64,000 nt of DNA from assembly GCF_019097595.1 (NCBI RefSeq), contig NC_080717.1, positions 13,386,336 to 13,450,335 on the forward strand, given 5' to 3'. Made by a program: the position numbers and the translations under genes. This DNA comes from Hemibagrus wyckioides (taxonomy: Eukaryota > Chordata > Actinopteri > Siluriformes > Bagridae). How positions within the stretch are numbered: position 1 is the stretch's first letter; every line of letters begins with the position of its first letter. The notes beneath the pieces are model-generated. The model had not been told where the DNA came from, did not search any database, and was given only the letters and a program-made list of their open reading frames with translations. Below are positions 35,931 through 47,384 of the stretch, piece after piece.

Positions 35931-36745
35931 TTAAGTTAGTATAGGGTATAACCGAATAAAACCCAGTCTCTGCATTATTTTCAAGCCACTGTAATGTTGT
36001 TCTTTACATACCTCATTGCTTCCTTTGCCTCTATAAATATTTTTTCTTACGTAGCAATTTCCGAACCTCTGTGAATGCAGCCCTGGCCTTGGCAACACCT
36101 GCAGTATAGTCTGGAAAAAGATGGCAATTGATTCTCTGTTGAATCTCAGCGGAGCTCGTGTACACACATGGCTCAACACCTCGATACAATCTTGGTAATA
36201 ATGAAGTTTAGCCACGATGGCACGTGGTTTTCCATCCGATCTTCTTGGAGCCAGACTTCTATGTGCATGGTCCACAAGCACATCCTTTTCCAGTTGTAGC
36301 GGTTCTCTTAACAACCTTGAAACCGCCATAGTGGAGCTTGGTCCATCTGTCTCAGCTACCCCCAGTATCCTGACATTGCACCTTCTCATCCTTCCCTCCA
36401 TGTCCTTGCATCTTCCTCTGAGTTCAAATCATTTACGGTTGTTACTGTTGTCACCTCGCCTGACCACATTGATAGGCCACCTTCCATCTCCTTTATTGTA
36501 GTCTTCATTTGATCTATCTCGGTGTAAATTGGCACCTTGTGGTTTATTATTTCCTTTTTAACTGCTTGTATTTCGTTTTTAAGGGAATTGAACTCATCAG
36601 CAAATGCACTCTTCAGTTCGGATTTGATCACTGCAGCTTTTAGCGAGCGAAGAATCTCTGATTTCAAGGCCACCACATCCATTTTCTCTTGGCTGTCCCA
36701 GAGAAATGGGATGGGGTCATTCCAGATCAGGTGACGGTAGAGCAC
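35931..36745 (-). pseudogene. L1-like ORF1 protein remnant
   Basis: The first half (36745-36386) is a heptad-rich helix (SELKSAFADEFNSLKNEIQA), as in the ORF1p coiled-coil trimer stalk. The second half has RRCNVRILGVAE and KPRAIVAKLHYYQDC, the RNA-binding and C-terminal domains of ORF1p. A frame change near 36390 joins the two. ORF1p packages LINE RNA. Confidence 0.75.
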
Positions 36746-37094
36746 GAAGACGTGGCGGTGTTGGGCCTAGTGCTAGATGATGTGTCGTATTTACACTTGT
36801 GCAGCTTTTCCACCACTGACCTGTATATCAACTATTTCCTTATTTGAGAACCAAATCAGAGCAGTTTTTTTTATAATGTTTTATAAAAATATTATTTTTA
36901 TAAAACAGGAGTTCGGTGAGATCTCGAGCCAGACACGTCTTACTCCATTGCCAAATGAGAGCAAAATGCCCGCAACATGTAAATTTCTGATCTTGTTTTA
37001 ATTTGTACCTGTAAATGAAAGTGATGCAATTGCATGTAAACAACAAAATATTACTTTGTCACTTATTAAAAAAGAAATAAACAAAAATACGTAT

Positions 37095-37334
37095 TTCACC
37101 TGAGGAAAAAGTTAGGATTCCCTATGCCCTAATAGCTAGTGTTTCCCCATTGGCTGACATAACCTCAATGAGAATTAAGCCATCTACCAGTTTCTGACAT
37201 CGACTGGAAGAATACTGGAAGAATACTTGAATCTTTCAATATTGTTAAAAATGAAGCTCAAATGCCACTATGTTTACCTATGTTAAAAAAAAACACAGGC
37301 TTTCATGGGGTGTCCTAATTTTTTTACATGACTG
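37095..37334 (-). mobile_element. Tc1/mariner-derived MITE or terminal fragment
   Basis: The right end ATTTTTTTACATGACTG is followed by TA at 37335-37336. Reversed, it begins like the terminus at 33533. The body repeats AAAAAGTTAGGATTCC-type sequence near its left end, suggesting a second inverted end near 37095. There is no coding capacity. Confidence 0.55.
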
Positions 37335-37679
37335 TATAAATAAATACATATATATAAATTTGGATCAGTGGCAGACTATTAGTGCAATATATGTTATACA
37401 GCAGGTAAAATAAGTATTGAACATGTCACCATTTTCCTCTGTAAATATATTTCTAAAGATGCTATTCAAATGTCCATGAATTATGTGTAATAATGTGAAA
37501 TGAATTGGGGAATGTATTGAATGCATGAAGAAAGGGGGGTGCAAAAAGGCATGGAAAGCCATTTTAATCAGTAATTAGAAAGCAATTCTGTCCCTTGCAA
37601 AATCAGCTGGTTCAGTCCCAACTGATGGCCTCTTACCAAGATGTCTCTTACCAAGGTATCACACAATAAGAATCTCATG

Positions 37680-38870
37680 ATGGGTAAAAGCAAAGAGCTC
37701 TCTCAAGACCTTTGCAACCTTATTGTTGCAAAACATACTGATGGCACTGGTTACAGAAGGATTTCAAAACTTCTGAATGTTGAGAGTGAGCACTGTTGGT
37801 ATGGAAATGGAAAGAACATCATTTCACCAAAAACCAGCCATGACCAGGTGCTCCTGGCAAGATTTCTCACAGAGGAGTGAAAAGAATTATTTAAAAGAGT
37901 TGTCCAAGAGAGAAGGACCACTTTTGGAGAGCTTCAGAGACCTAGAATTAGCACGTACAATTGTTTCAAAGAAAACAATAAGTAATGAACTCCTGTGGCA
38001 CGCTCACCATGCAATACTCTGTTGCTGAAGAAAAAGCATGTTGATGCTTGTTTAAAGTTTGCTGCACAACATTTGGACAAGCCTGTTAAATACTGGGAGA
38101 ATATAGTCTGGTCAGATGAGACCAATATTGAACTCATTGGATGTCATAATAGACACCATGTTTGGAAAACAAATGGCACTGCACAGCACCCCAAAAACAC
38201 CATCCCAACAGTGAAGCTTGGAGGTAGGAATATCATGGTGTGGGACTATTTTTCAGCATATGGTATTGGCAAACATCATATAAATTGAAGGAAGGTTAAA
38301 TGGAAAAATGTACTGAGACATCCATCCATTGTCTATATGTGCTTTATTCCTAATTAGGGTCACAGGGATCTGCTGGAGCCTATCCCAGCGCACATTGGGT
38401 GAAAGGAAACCCTGGACAGGTTGCCAGTCCATCGCAGGGCCACATATAGATGAACAACTACACACACTCACTCCTATGGGCAATTTAGAATTACCAATCA
38501 ACATAATGTACATGTTATTGGACTGTGGGAGGAAACCAGAGTACCCTGCGTAAACCCACGCAAGCATGGGGAGAACATGCAAACTCAACACAGAAAGGCC
38601 CCTGTCTGTTCAAACTCAGGATTCGAACCCAGGACCTTCTTGCTGTGAAGCAACAGTGCTAACCACTAAGCCTTACTGTACTGAGACATTCTTCATAAAA
38701 ATCTGCTGCCATCTACCAGGATGATGAAGATGTAACAAGGGTAGACATTTCAGCAAGACAATGATCCCAAATACACAGCCAAGGAAACTCTTAGTTGGTT
38801 TCAGAGAAAGAAAATACAGCTAATCACCTGAAGCCAATCACCTGACTTGAATCCAATTGAAAATCTAAAA
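37680..38870 (+). pseudogene. Family C Tc1-like transposase, broken
   Basis: The frame starts MGKSKELSQDLCNLIVAKH, then TGYRRISKLLNVE, the N-terminal helix-turn-helix. Further on it has YWENIVWSDETNIELIG (first catalytic Asp) and NTIPTVKLGG, then IMVWDYFSA. After the SINE it resumes with FQQDNDPKYTAK-like sequence near 38758 (second Asp) and [10 protein letters not shown] (catalytic Glu). Several stops and frame changes occur besides the SINE. Confidence 0.82.
38322..38676 (-). mobile_element. tRNA-headed SINE with RTE-like tail
   Basis: This 355-bp element is flanked by the perfect 13-bp duplication TGTACTGAGACAT (38309-38321 and 38677-38689). Reversed, it starts GGCTTAGTGGTTAGCACTG (A-box-like) with GGGTTCGAATCCTGA (B box). 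It continues with GTTTGCATGTTCTCCCC and GATAGGCTCCAGCAGATC and ends in a short GGATGG tail. The family is widespread in fish; I am not sure of its published name. A partial copy is at 39880-40110. Confidence 0.93.
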
Positions 38871-38885
38871 GAAGTAAGTATATAA

Positions 38886-39655
38886 CAAGGAATAAGTTCC
38901 TCCTTATTCTATCTGTGTTGGCCTTCAGGTGTCAGGAGCATTTCCCTGACTGCAACAGGGAGTAAAGTCCATGGCTCAGATGGCTAAGCCCCTTCACAAT
39001 GATGCCCAGTGCCACCTGGTGTAGATCAAGTGCAGGTCAGGAATCTCATTGCAGATGGCAATGCTTAGCTAATCACTCCATCCACTGGTGATCCCAGCTG
39101 TCCTACTTGTGTTACTCTCAAATCAGGCTGTGATGCTTCCCATAAAGATGATCTTGACGGTGGAGGTGTAAAAGCTCTTTAGCACCATAGAAGGCTCTTC
39201 TTTTCTCTAAAGACTCTTAAGCATCTAAGGTGGAAAAGATGTTGGCAGATCTTCCTCACCAGAGTGTTAATGTGACAGGAACAGAGGTTCTGGACATTCT
39301 CCAATTTCTCCACTTATTGATACTAAAGCAGCTGGTAGCTCCTCTCCTGTCTCGTGCTGAAGTCCACTATGAATTACTTTGTTTTGCTGACATTCAGGAG
39401 GTTGTTCTCTAGACATTAGTTCTCCAGGCTTTTAATTAAAAAAAAAAACTAAAAGCCTTGTTTTCAGAGATCAGGTGTCGTCAGCAAACTTGGCAAGGAC
39501 AGAAGAGTTGGAAGTGGCCACACACTCAAGTTTACAGTAAGCATAGCAGAGGGTTTAAGACACAATCCAGAGGGCTCCAATACTTTGGGAAATTGATATA
39601 TTCCTGCCCTTTGTCCAGAGCTTCCTGCTGTACCCATACTACACACTGACATCAG
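38886..39655 (-). mobile_element. Degenerate CR1-group LINE fragment
   Basis: The plus strand around 39470-39600 has the antisense of a reverse transcriptase region, including GTCGTCAGCAAACTTGGCAA, the usual antisense of an F-A-D-D box. Flanking sequence is LINE-like but too decayed to translate cleanly. Confidence 0.5.
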
Positions 39656-39879
39656 GAAGAATATCCAACATTAAACCTGTGCCAAAATAAATATACACAA
39701 ATATGCTTATCAACCATCTGCTATCTGGTACCCTAACATGAGCAGCTGAATAAAACAAGTTAGTCAAAAAAGATGGTGTTTTTATATACAGTTAAAAAAA
39801 AATCAACAAGCACATAAAAAATCTTCTACCAATCTTAATATAAATGTTCAGATCGCTCACTATGTTTTGAGACAAAGTG

Positions 39880-40110
39880 GATCAAGTGCAATCCATCACA
39901 GGGCACACACTCATTCACTCATGCAATCACACACTACGGGCAATTTAGAGACTCCAGTCAGCCTAGTAGCATGTCTTTGGACTATGGTAGGTAAACGGAG
40001 CACCCGGAGGAAACCCACCAAGCACGGAGAGAACATGCAAACTCCACACACACAGTGGGCGGGAGCGAGACTCAAACCCAGAACGCTGGAGGCGAACGTG
40101 CTATTATTAG
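39880..40110 (-). mobile_element. Partial tRNA-headed SINE
   Basis: CATGTCTTTGGACTATGG, CGGAGGAAACCCACC and GAGAACATGCAAACTCCACA match the SINE at 38322-38676 in the same orientation. The tail end and part of the tRNA-like head are missing. Confidence 0.85.
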
Positions 40111-41324
40111 ACATGTGATGGGAAATTATGCAGCACTGATGAAAAGAAAAGGAGACAATATGGACAACATTTAATAGTTTAATAACAATCTCCATTGTAC
40201 ATTCAGTGATAATTAATTTTTTTTCTCACTGTTGGTGAATCCAGCAAATACATTCAGGTACAGGATCTATATAATTTGCATTTTAAACAGACCTCAATCC
40301 ATCTTCAAACAGTCAGTTTTCAAATTTTGATTTACATGACCTTCCATTCCCATTCCAACATTTCAATCTAATTTATGCAGTCCTGTCAATAATATAGATA
40401 CTGACATCACTGTACTAGTCATAACAGGAATGCTTTTTAAATCTATTCAGAATGTAGCTACATAAAAGCTATTACCCATGGAATATATTGAGTGACCCAG
40501 ATAGTACTTCACTGATGAGTGGAGTACCTTTCTTTTTTTCAAAAACAAGTTTGATCCCTGTCCTAAATTAGTTTTAAAAATGAGTAACAACCTGTTAACT
40601 CATGACATTGACATTTGACTTGATTACTTTTTCCTTTTAACAATTCGTTTCCTAAATCACTCTAAGCTCATTGTACTTACACACTATTGTTGGTGCTTTT
40701 TTTTTGTCTTTTCCCTGCATTTTCCCCCACATATAAACTTAATAGCACAAGAACTGACCAATAAGAAACTTTTTTTTACCACAAGACTGAAATAAACAGG
40801 GGTAGCACATTAAACAGAAATTTCAGTTGGAAGCAAAAGTATTCTCTCTTTTAAAAAGCCTGTCAAGTGTATTTTGCTGATAAAGGAACATCTGTGTTAG
40901 ATATCGTTAGATATTTTAAAATTATTTATAAAATATATTTTCACATTTCTTTCTGTTTTGTGTTTGTGTAACAAATGCTACTGTAGCTTTATTTGAACAC
41001 CAGTATGTATTTATTATTTTTTTATATACTTGTTTTTTTTTTGTTTTTACTCTTGGAACAAAACATTAAAGGGATTGTCACATAACAACAGGTTATTAAA
41101 AATGGTCATAGTAACCCCTATACAGAGTTTCACATAGCAAGACATGAGTGATGACCCTCTCTATCCTAGTCCCATAGATAAGTAAAACAAATAGTAACAA
41201 TAATAATAAATAAATAAAGTAAAACAAAAAAGCAAGGGAAAAAACAACACCACAGCACAATGCACCACACCAGAGGTTTGTGAGCAAGTTAGCGTAATTT
41301 GTCATAATAAACACATATAACAGT
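40111..41324. other. AT-rich region downstream of pcdh19; no other gene
   Basis: No reading frame of note. It contains several TTTATT motifs (AATAAA on the minus strand), for example near 40988, so the pcdh19 3' UTR could extend here. Confidence 0.4.
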
Positions 41325-41931
41325 TTTATTTACCTATTATATTAAACAATGTCTTAAGGAAACCAGAAGAGCTTTGTCCTTTTTGATGAGGAAAGAAATA
41401 AGGAAATGAGGATTTGCAGAGCATTCCCACATTCATGGGTACCAGTGTTGGGAAAGTTGAGCTGGAAACTGTAGAACATGTGAAAGTCCTTCAAAACAGT
41501 GGATTATTCTCTCTGGTTACAATGGGACCATTTGACAGCTGAAGCAAACTGCTCACTCAAAAAGCTCATTATCCAAAAGCAGTCTATTATGAGTCTAAAA
41601 GGCAATGATTGTACTCAGATGGCACTCCTGGTCCAGGAATGGGTCTTTCCCCCTTAAGGACTATCATTGAGCTGCATGTCCACTGTTTGGCAAAAGTGAA
41701 TCAGGAGAAAAACAAACAAGACAAGAATTCTTTTTTACTACAAAGCATGGCTTCTGCATTAGCCTGGCAGACACATTTTAGTCCAGCACCTAAAAGGCAC
41801 CTTCCTTGGTACCTAAAAGTATGCATTTTCTTTCCCTATAGACTCTCTCTAACCCCTTCTTTCTGTCCCATCTAAACACACACACACTCAGAAAAGCACT
41901 TGCAATCTAAGTGTAAGTGTCTGTGAGCTAG
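41325..41931 (-). other. pcdh19: Probable pcdh19 3' UTR
   Basis: It lies directly after the stop codon and is less repetitive than its surroundings. The first minus-strand AATAAA I noted is at 41330-41325, about 600 bp past the stop, a plausible polyadenylation signal. The true 3' end is not fixed by the sequence and could lie farther left. Confidence 0.45.
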
Positions 41932-42485
41932 TTAAAGCACAATGTCCTTCAGGCGCTTGCTACAAGGGGATTCCTTCTCCCGTCCATCCTTCAGAAGTGC
42001 GTTGATCTCATGCACAGCCATTTCGCTGTCTTTACCCTCTGGCTGGCGCAGCAGTCCATGGTTTGCAATGCGTTCAACATCGCAGCATTTTAATGTGCTG
42101 TAGCCAGTGGGAGGCTTGGACTGTGGGCTCTTACCATGTGAAGGTGAAGTGATGGGGCTGATGGCTTCACGCCCATTTCCAGCCTCACGAATGCCACTGT
42201 TAGCTTTAGGGCTGCAGATGCCTGTGGTCATCTCATTTGTCCTCTTGCCTTTTGACTCCTCTTCAGGCCCGTCCTTACCAAAGGTGGCAAAAGTTCTTTT
42301 GGTGGTTCCACAGTCCTCATAATGTGACACATCCATGCCAGTAGCCTCAATAGACAGGGCAATGATATCACGATTGTGCTCAGGTGACTTGATATGCGCT
42401 GGCACTGGCACACGTGGCATCCAGCAGCGGTCTGAGTGGCCCAGGATCCGACACTCATCCTGGCAGTGTAATCCTTCTACAGGAT
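41932..42485 (-). CDS. pcdh19: Protocadherin-19 last coding exon (C-terminal cytoplasmic tail)
   Basis: Delta-2 protocadherins are single-pass membrane proteins of neurons that mediate calcium-dependent adhesion and signal through long cytoplasmic tails. This exon encodes 184 residues of such a tail. It opens after an acceptor-like pyrimidine-rich tract ending TTCAG (AG at 42487-42486), in phase 1, and ends at TAA (41934-41932). Near its start is [14 protein letters not shown], the conserved CM2-type motif of this subfamily. Then come [39 protein letters not shown], and the terminal KRLKDIVL that I recall as the protocadherin-19 end. FATFGK (42291-42274) fits the WAVE-complex-binding WIRS consensus (hydrophobic-x-T/S-F-x-x); binding is inference. 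The frame is intact and GC-richer than its surroundings. The ectodomain exons are not found here. Another delta-2 protocadherin is the main alternative. Confidence 0.82.
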
Positions 42486-42689
42486 CTGAATGGGTAAAAA
42501 ATAGAAAGATTTATTTTATAAATTGACCACATAACAGTTTTCCTTCTTTGTTGATTGTTGTTGAGTACTATAGCAGATCAGCAACATTTAGAATGTTTCT
42601 CTGCCCTTCGAGAGAGCAATTTAATTTCACTAATTAGCATCCAAACCCCTTCCACAAACAATCAGTTCTTCCCTTAGTGATTCCCTTAC

Positions 42690-43255
42690 AAGCAGCTATC
42701 AAACTCCTGAAAAACAAATAACCTTGACCCCTGTCAACTGTTACTATAGGCCAATAGTCAAACCTCCCCTTTATCTCCAATATCCTAGAAAAGGTTGTAT
42801 CACAGCAATTTTGCCTATACCTACATATGAATCACATTCATGAAAAGTATCACTTAGCATTTAAGCCTTATCATAACATAGATTAGCACTAATTAAAGTG
42901 GTATAACCTTCTACAGACCTCTGGATCAGGGTTGTGTCTTCCTGGTGTTATTTGACCTTAGAGCAGCTTTTGACACAGTTGGTCATACTATTCTCCTTGA
43001 CATGCTAGAAAATGTTATTGTAGTTAAGGTAACAGCCCTCTTGTTGGTTAGGTCTTATTTGACACGTTCAGTTTGTAGGTGTAAATGGTAAATTTTCTAC
43101 GCATACCGAGGTAAAAGTTGGTGTTCCACAAGACTATGTTGTATGCCCACTGCTTTTTCCCTTATATTTGCTACCTATGGGTACATTATTCATAAACATG
43201 ATATTAGCTTCCGCTATTATGCTGATTATACACATTTAAAAGGCCAGATGATAGT
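42690..43255 (+). mobile_element. L2-like LINE reverse transcriptase fragment in the putative pcdh19 intron
   Basis: The plus strand resembles L2 reverse transcriptase. It starts with sequence for YRPI and continues with GCVFLVLFDLRAAFDTVGHT, ILLDMLENV and finally RYYADYTHL at 43213-43239. The Y-A-D-D box is changed to Y-A-D-Y. Shifts and stops are frequent. It begins about 200 bp from the exon boundary. Confidence 0.78.
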
Positions 43256-43719
43256 CACTAGATTAACATTCTTCTAAAGGGTTCTTCATACTGTAACACT
43301 CCCAGATGTGGGAAAGACATGATGATTGGGTTCATCAGAGCACAATATATATTATACATTGTCCACAGAAAGCAAGAAAAATCTTTGAGGTAAAAAAACA
43401 AAAAACAACAAAAACACATCAAAAACACATCAACTAACACAGCTAAGCATACTATGTTGGCATATTGGCATATTTGTTTCAAATATTAATGTAAAGATTT
43501 TAGATTTTAATCTATGATTAATAATGTGTCCATTAAAGTGGACATCATGCATCAGTTACAGCTTTATTGATGTGAACATTTTTGTAATTTTTATTTATTT
43601 ATTGTTTAATAAATGTTTAAATTAACTGATCTTTAATTCTAATACAATTTTCTAATTTTCTTGCAATTAGCTCTACTGTGTATTTTTTTATTTTTGTGGT
43701 TTGTAGTGGTGTATGAAAC

Positions 43720-44430
43720 AGACAAGTCTACAGGACTATAGATGAGATTCATTTCAATAATAAAAGTCAGTTAAGTAAAGATAGTGACAGTGATGATGTT
43801 GATGGTGATGACCAGGTACAGAAGGATCAACAAGTGCTAGCAAATAGTGAGAGGGGAGCCGAGGATGTTGAGGGATGCAAGCCAGTGAATAAAAGAGTAG
43901 AGCAAAGACAACCTGTTTAAGGAAATCTGCCTTTTTTTAGGAATGTGCAAACTGCCAGCAAACTGAATTTTAAGTGAACAGAACCAGTGGATTTCTTTTG
44001 ACATTTGTTTCCAAATTACCTAGTAAACAAAATAGTCCACAACATCTGTATGTACATCTGTATGTAACATCTGTAAAGAACTCAAGACTTTTCTTAAAAT
44101 AAATATGGTTATGTCATATCTCAAGATCAAGAATGTAATGGTCATCAGATGAATGTCTTCATCTTGATATGATAGCAGATGCCATGGCTGTAAACATGTA
44201 TTACTAGATACTTTGGTATCTTCACTTTGTGGATAATTACTCTTATACCCCAGGAAACACTGACAAACTATTTAAAATCAGAACACTCTAAGATACTCTT
44301 GAGAACATATATAATACAGCAGTAGATCCTGAAAAATATCAAACAGTTGATTATTCAAATTATTCCTTTCAATGACCATCTGTCTATCATGCAGTGCATT
44401 CCAAAAATGGTGAGGGCAGGTTCATTTGTA
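43720..44430 (+). pseudogene. piggyBac-like transposase remnant
   Basis: Across three shifting frames the plus strand reads an acidic segment (KDSDSDDVDGDDQ), TEPVDFFWHLF, KELKTFLKINMVMSYLKI, IADAMAVNMYY, then LHFVDNYSYTPGNTDKLFKI and NTAVDPEKYQTVD. This is the order of the N-terminal and early catalytic parts of piggyBac-family transposases. The VD near the end is where the first catalytic Asp of the family sits. The rest is missing. At least three stops or shifts make it nonfunctional. TTAA-flanked ends were not found. Confidence 0.78.
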
Positions 44431-45287
44431 TACATGTATAGATTTATAGTTTAACTATAAATAGTTCGGTAAGTAAGTTAAGGATGAGTACAGGTATAGT
44501 TATGTGCCTCTATGATGACATACAGACGTGACATACAGAAGTAGAATCACAAGGTATTTTTGACACTTTCTTATGAAATATTCCATCCCTTCAGACATTG
44601 AAACGAAATGACATCTATGGCAATGGCACATGCAGAATTAACAGTCTCCAGGGAGTGCAGCTGAAACTGAAAAGTGTAAAACAGCTCAAAGAAGATGGAC
44701 AAGGAGCATGTTCTCTTGTTAGACAGTTCACTGATCCACATGGCTTCATCCTCTGCTGGTCATGGCTCACCTGATTTAGCCCAAAGATAAATAAAGAAAG
44801 ACAGAGAGACAGTTCACATTCCAAGGCCATTTCAGCAAGGCTCTACAATCAACACATGGGAGGAGAAAATCATATGGATCAATTTGTTGCAATGTATCCT
44901 CATGGGGCAAAAACAAACAGTGGTACATTAGAGGGTTCTTTCACTTACTAAATGTGATCATTGTAAATGCCTGGCACCTGTATTAAATGTCAGGACTGTA
45001 AAATTAGGATCTTCTGCGTTATAAGGCATCTGTTGCTAGGGAATTAATAAATAAAATTTTCGTGCAGATAAACAAAAAGGGAAGACCCAGTAGCACCCCA
45101 CTACATTTGAAACACAGAACTGCATCTCTTGATGTCAGCTTTGGGAAACCACTGGTACCATCTCACTGAATGCATGAATGACAAAAGAAAAAAAATCTGC
45201 ATGCATTGTATGGCTTTGTGACCTGGATATTTCCATAGTAAATTGATAATGAACTAATGACACTGAAGAAATCAAGCTTTGTTTGTA
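44431..45287. other. No gene recognised
   Basis: Short frames only. I looked for upstream pcdh19 exons on the minus strand and saw none I could support. Confidence 0.45.
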
Positions 45288-45327
45288 AATGAATGAATGA
45301 ATTAATGAATGAATGAATGAATGAATA
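45288..45327. repeat. (GAAT)n microsatellite
   Basis: Tandem GAAT units with one interruption at 45300-45304. Confidence 0.9.
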
Positions 45328-45402
45328 AAATTTATTAAAATTTTATTAGATGTAATGTTTCCCCACAAGATTTGAAGGTGTGAAGCACTTTTATTAAAGA
45401 TA

Positions 45403-45530
45403 CACCGATTAGGCATAACATTATGAGCAGTGACAGGTGAAGTGAATAACACTGATTATCTCTTCATCATGGCACCTGTTATTGGGTGGGATATATTAAG
45501 CAGCAAGTAAACATTTTGTCCTTAAAGTTT
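45403..45530 (+). mobile_element. Tc1/mariner 5' end fragment, family D
   Basis: After TA at 45401-45402 the sequence CACCGATTAGGCATAACATT and ATCTCTTCATCATGGCACCT match the left end of a common fish Tc1-like family. It stops before the transposase gene. Confidence 0.65.
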
Positions 45531-47384
45531 CCTGTTTCCTGCACATTTCCTTATTGAACTCACCTGTTTTTGGTTTCATCTTTGATTTATGTTCTTATTC
45601 TTATAAGTCCTCGTGTGCACCACTATCTATGCAAAATGTACATTTAGTGCATTTTGTCTGCGGCGTTTCGTATTTCGTTTCCTGTTTCTTGCCCGTTTCC
45701 AAATTCCGATATGCCTCAAACTTTGTTTTGATTTGTTTTAACCTAGTCAGAGTTCTGTGTTTAGCCTATTTTAGTATCCCAATGCTGTTTTGTTCCTGAT
45801 CTGCCTTTTGCCACATCTTGTGTTTGCTCTGCTATACACCCAGCCCATGTACTTACGGCCTTAATCTGTTCATGAGCATGGTTTCTGTATTCCTATATGC
45901 TATAATGCAATATACAGTATAATACAAATCATAAATGTGCACCACGGCCAACATGTTCCCATGAAGATTCTTTTTTTCTCCCTCTCCTATTCATGTGAAA
46001 ATTCTTTCTCCTTTCTATATTTAAACATTTAAGGCTAGTTTCTGCAATCTGAGATGTAGTTAGGATGGAAATTTGAATTGTGCAACCCTTACAAGCTTCA
46101 ATCAGCTTCTGAAAAGCTTATTGATATTTAACACTTGGGTACAGGCAAATGGATGCTCACATGTGATCATGAGCCAGAAACTAAAGAAAAATGGGAAAAT
46201 GAGCATCACAGCAAAGTTAGCAAATTAACAGCAAAGTGTAGATATCAGAAAGGATTGAAAGGTTAGGCTCTATGCAAATGTTCATTTAAGTGATGTACAT
46301 TAGTTCATAATTATTAGGCAGGGTGAGCATGAGTAACAGCTTGAGAGTAGTTTTTAAAAGTCAATGCCATCACCATAGCAACATCTGCAAGCATCAGTTC
46401 CATCCATATACATATATGGCAATGGTGACTAGCTCAAACAACTGCCAAAGCATAATCTTTACCCAAAATGCTCTTCTCAGATAAATATTTCTCTGTTCTT
46501 AGAAACATAGATTTGCCTGTACCTGTTACTTTTGCCCCTTGAATGATCTGAGGATAATGAAAGACCCTTTTTAAATCTGTTTTATAGTAGGACAGACATG
46601 CCAGGCAGCAGTCTTTTGCCACAGTCCTTTTAGGGGTCTCTGTGCCTTTGACATTTTTCTTAAAAGCATTAACAGCCCTCTCACCTGCTACCACTTTATT
46701 CTCAAATCACAGATGTTTCTGTCAAAGGTACACAGTAACAATTACAAACGGCAACAGAACATGCCAACTTGCCAATAAAACTCTGTTGCCCCCTTCCATG
46801 CAAAAGATAACAAAAGTGAAAGCAATTATATGCTGAAAACGAGCAGCACTTCAGCCCCTCACAGAGAAGGTTTATTAAAATTTTTCAGGAAAGTAAGCTT
46901 GCCAATCAATTCTATTAAAAAAAAGTTTAACATCATATATTGTTCATTTACTATTATATATTGTTCATTCACAGTTGGGCTCATGAAGTTGGGCTCACCA
47001 TGCCCCTCAATGAAGCTTTCCTGCTTTCTAGCTGTATCATACATTTTATTTTAACATTTATCTATATGTATCCAGCTCCAGTTTAAGAACACTGTAAAGA
47101 GAACATGGTTAAAAATGACTGAACATCATCATAAATTAAACTGAGGAAGCATCTCCATTATGCTGTTTTGGGTATATACTGAGTCAAATCAATTAACTTT
47201 GCATAACTATGTACTATGTCTTCAGCCCAGTATCACTGATTTTCATAGTAGACTGTGTCTGTGTATGTATTACAGAACACAGTTTTTTCCATCCCAAGTT
47301 GCATTAATTTCTCACCAAAATCTTGTAATGATAATTGGAGAGTTGAACAACTGTGTAAAGTCTTCAGCACAGCCCATGTGCTGC
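45531..47384. other. No gene recognised
   Basis: No family motif on either strand. A frame at 45554-45799 is hydrophobic and Cys-rich but looks like chance translation. Confidence 0.45.

Larger units (their letters stand above)
33641..36960 (-). mobile_element. L1-like LINE copy B, internally deleted
   Basis: On the minus strand an ORF1 (36745-35931) is followed within about 200 bp by the reverse transcriptase part of ORF2 (35760-33690). The endonuclease and the first part of the reverse transcriptase are therefore missing. The 5' region may extend to about 36960. The element is flanked by Tc1-like ends in opposite orientation at 33533 and 37334. Confidence 0.8.
37399..38885 (+). mobile_element. 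Tc1-like transposon, family C, right end missing, split by a SINE
   Basis: It begins CAGCAGGTAAAATAAGTATT after TA at 37397-37398, a Tc1 end seen in many fish. The transposase remnant follows on the plus strand and stops matching just after NPIENL at about 38868, so the C-terminus and right terminal repeat are gone. A SINE with a 13-bp target duplication sits at 38322-38676. Confidence 0.85.

Noticed and set aside
44590..44850. Candidate upstream pcdh19 exon
   Set aside because: Splice-like sites occur on both strands, but neither translation resembles a protocadherin tail and the minus frame has stops.
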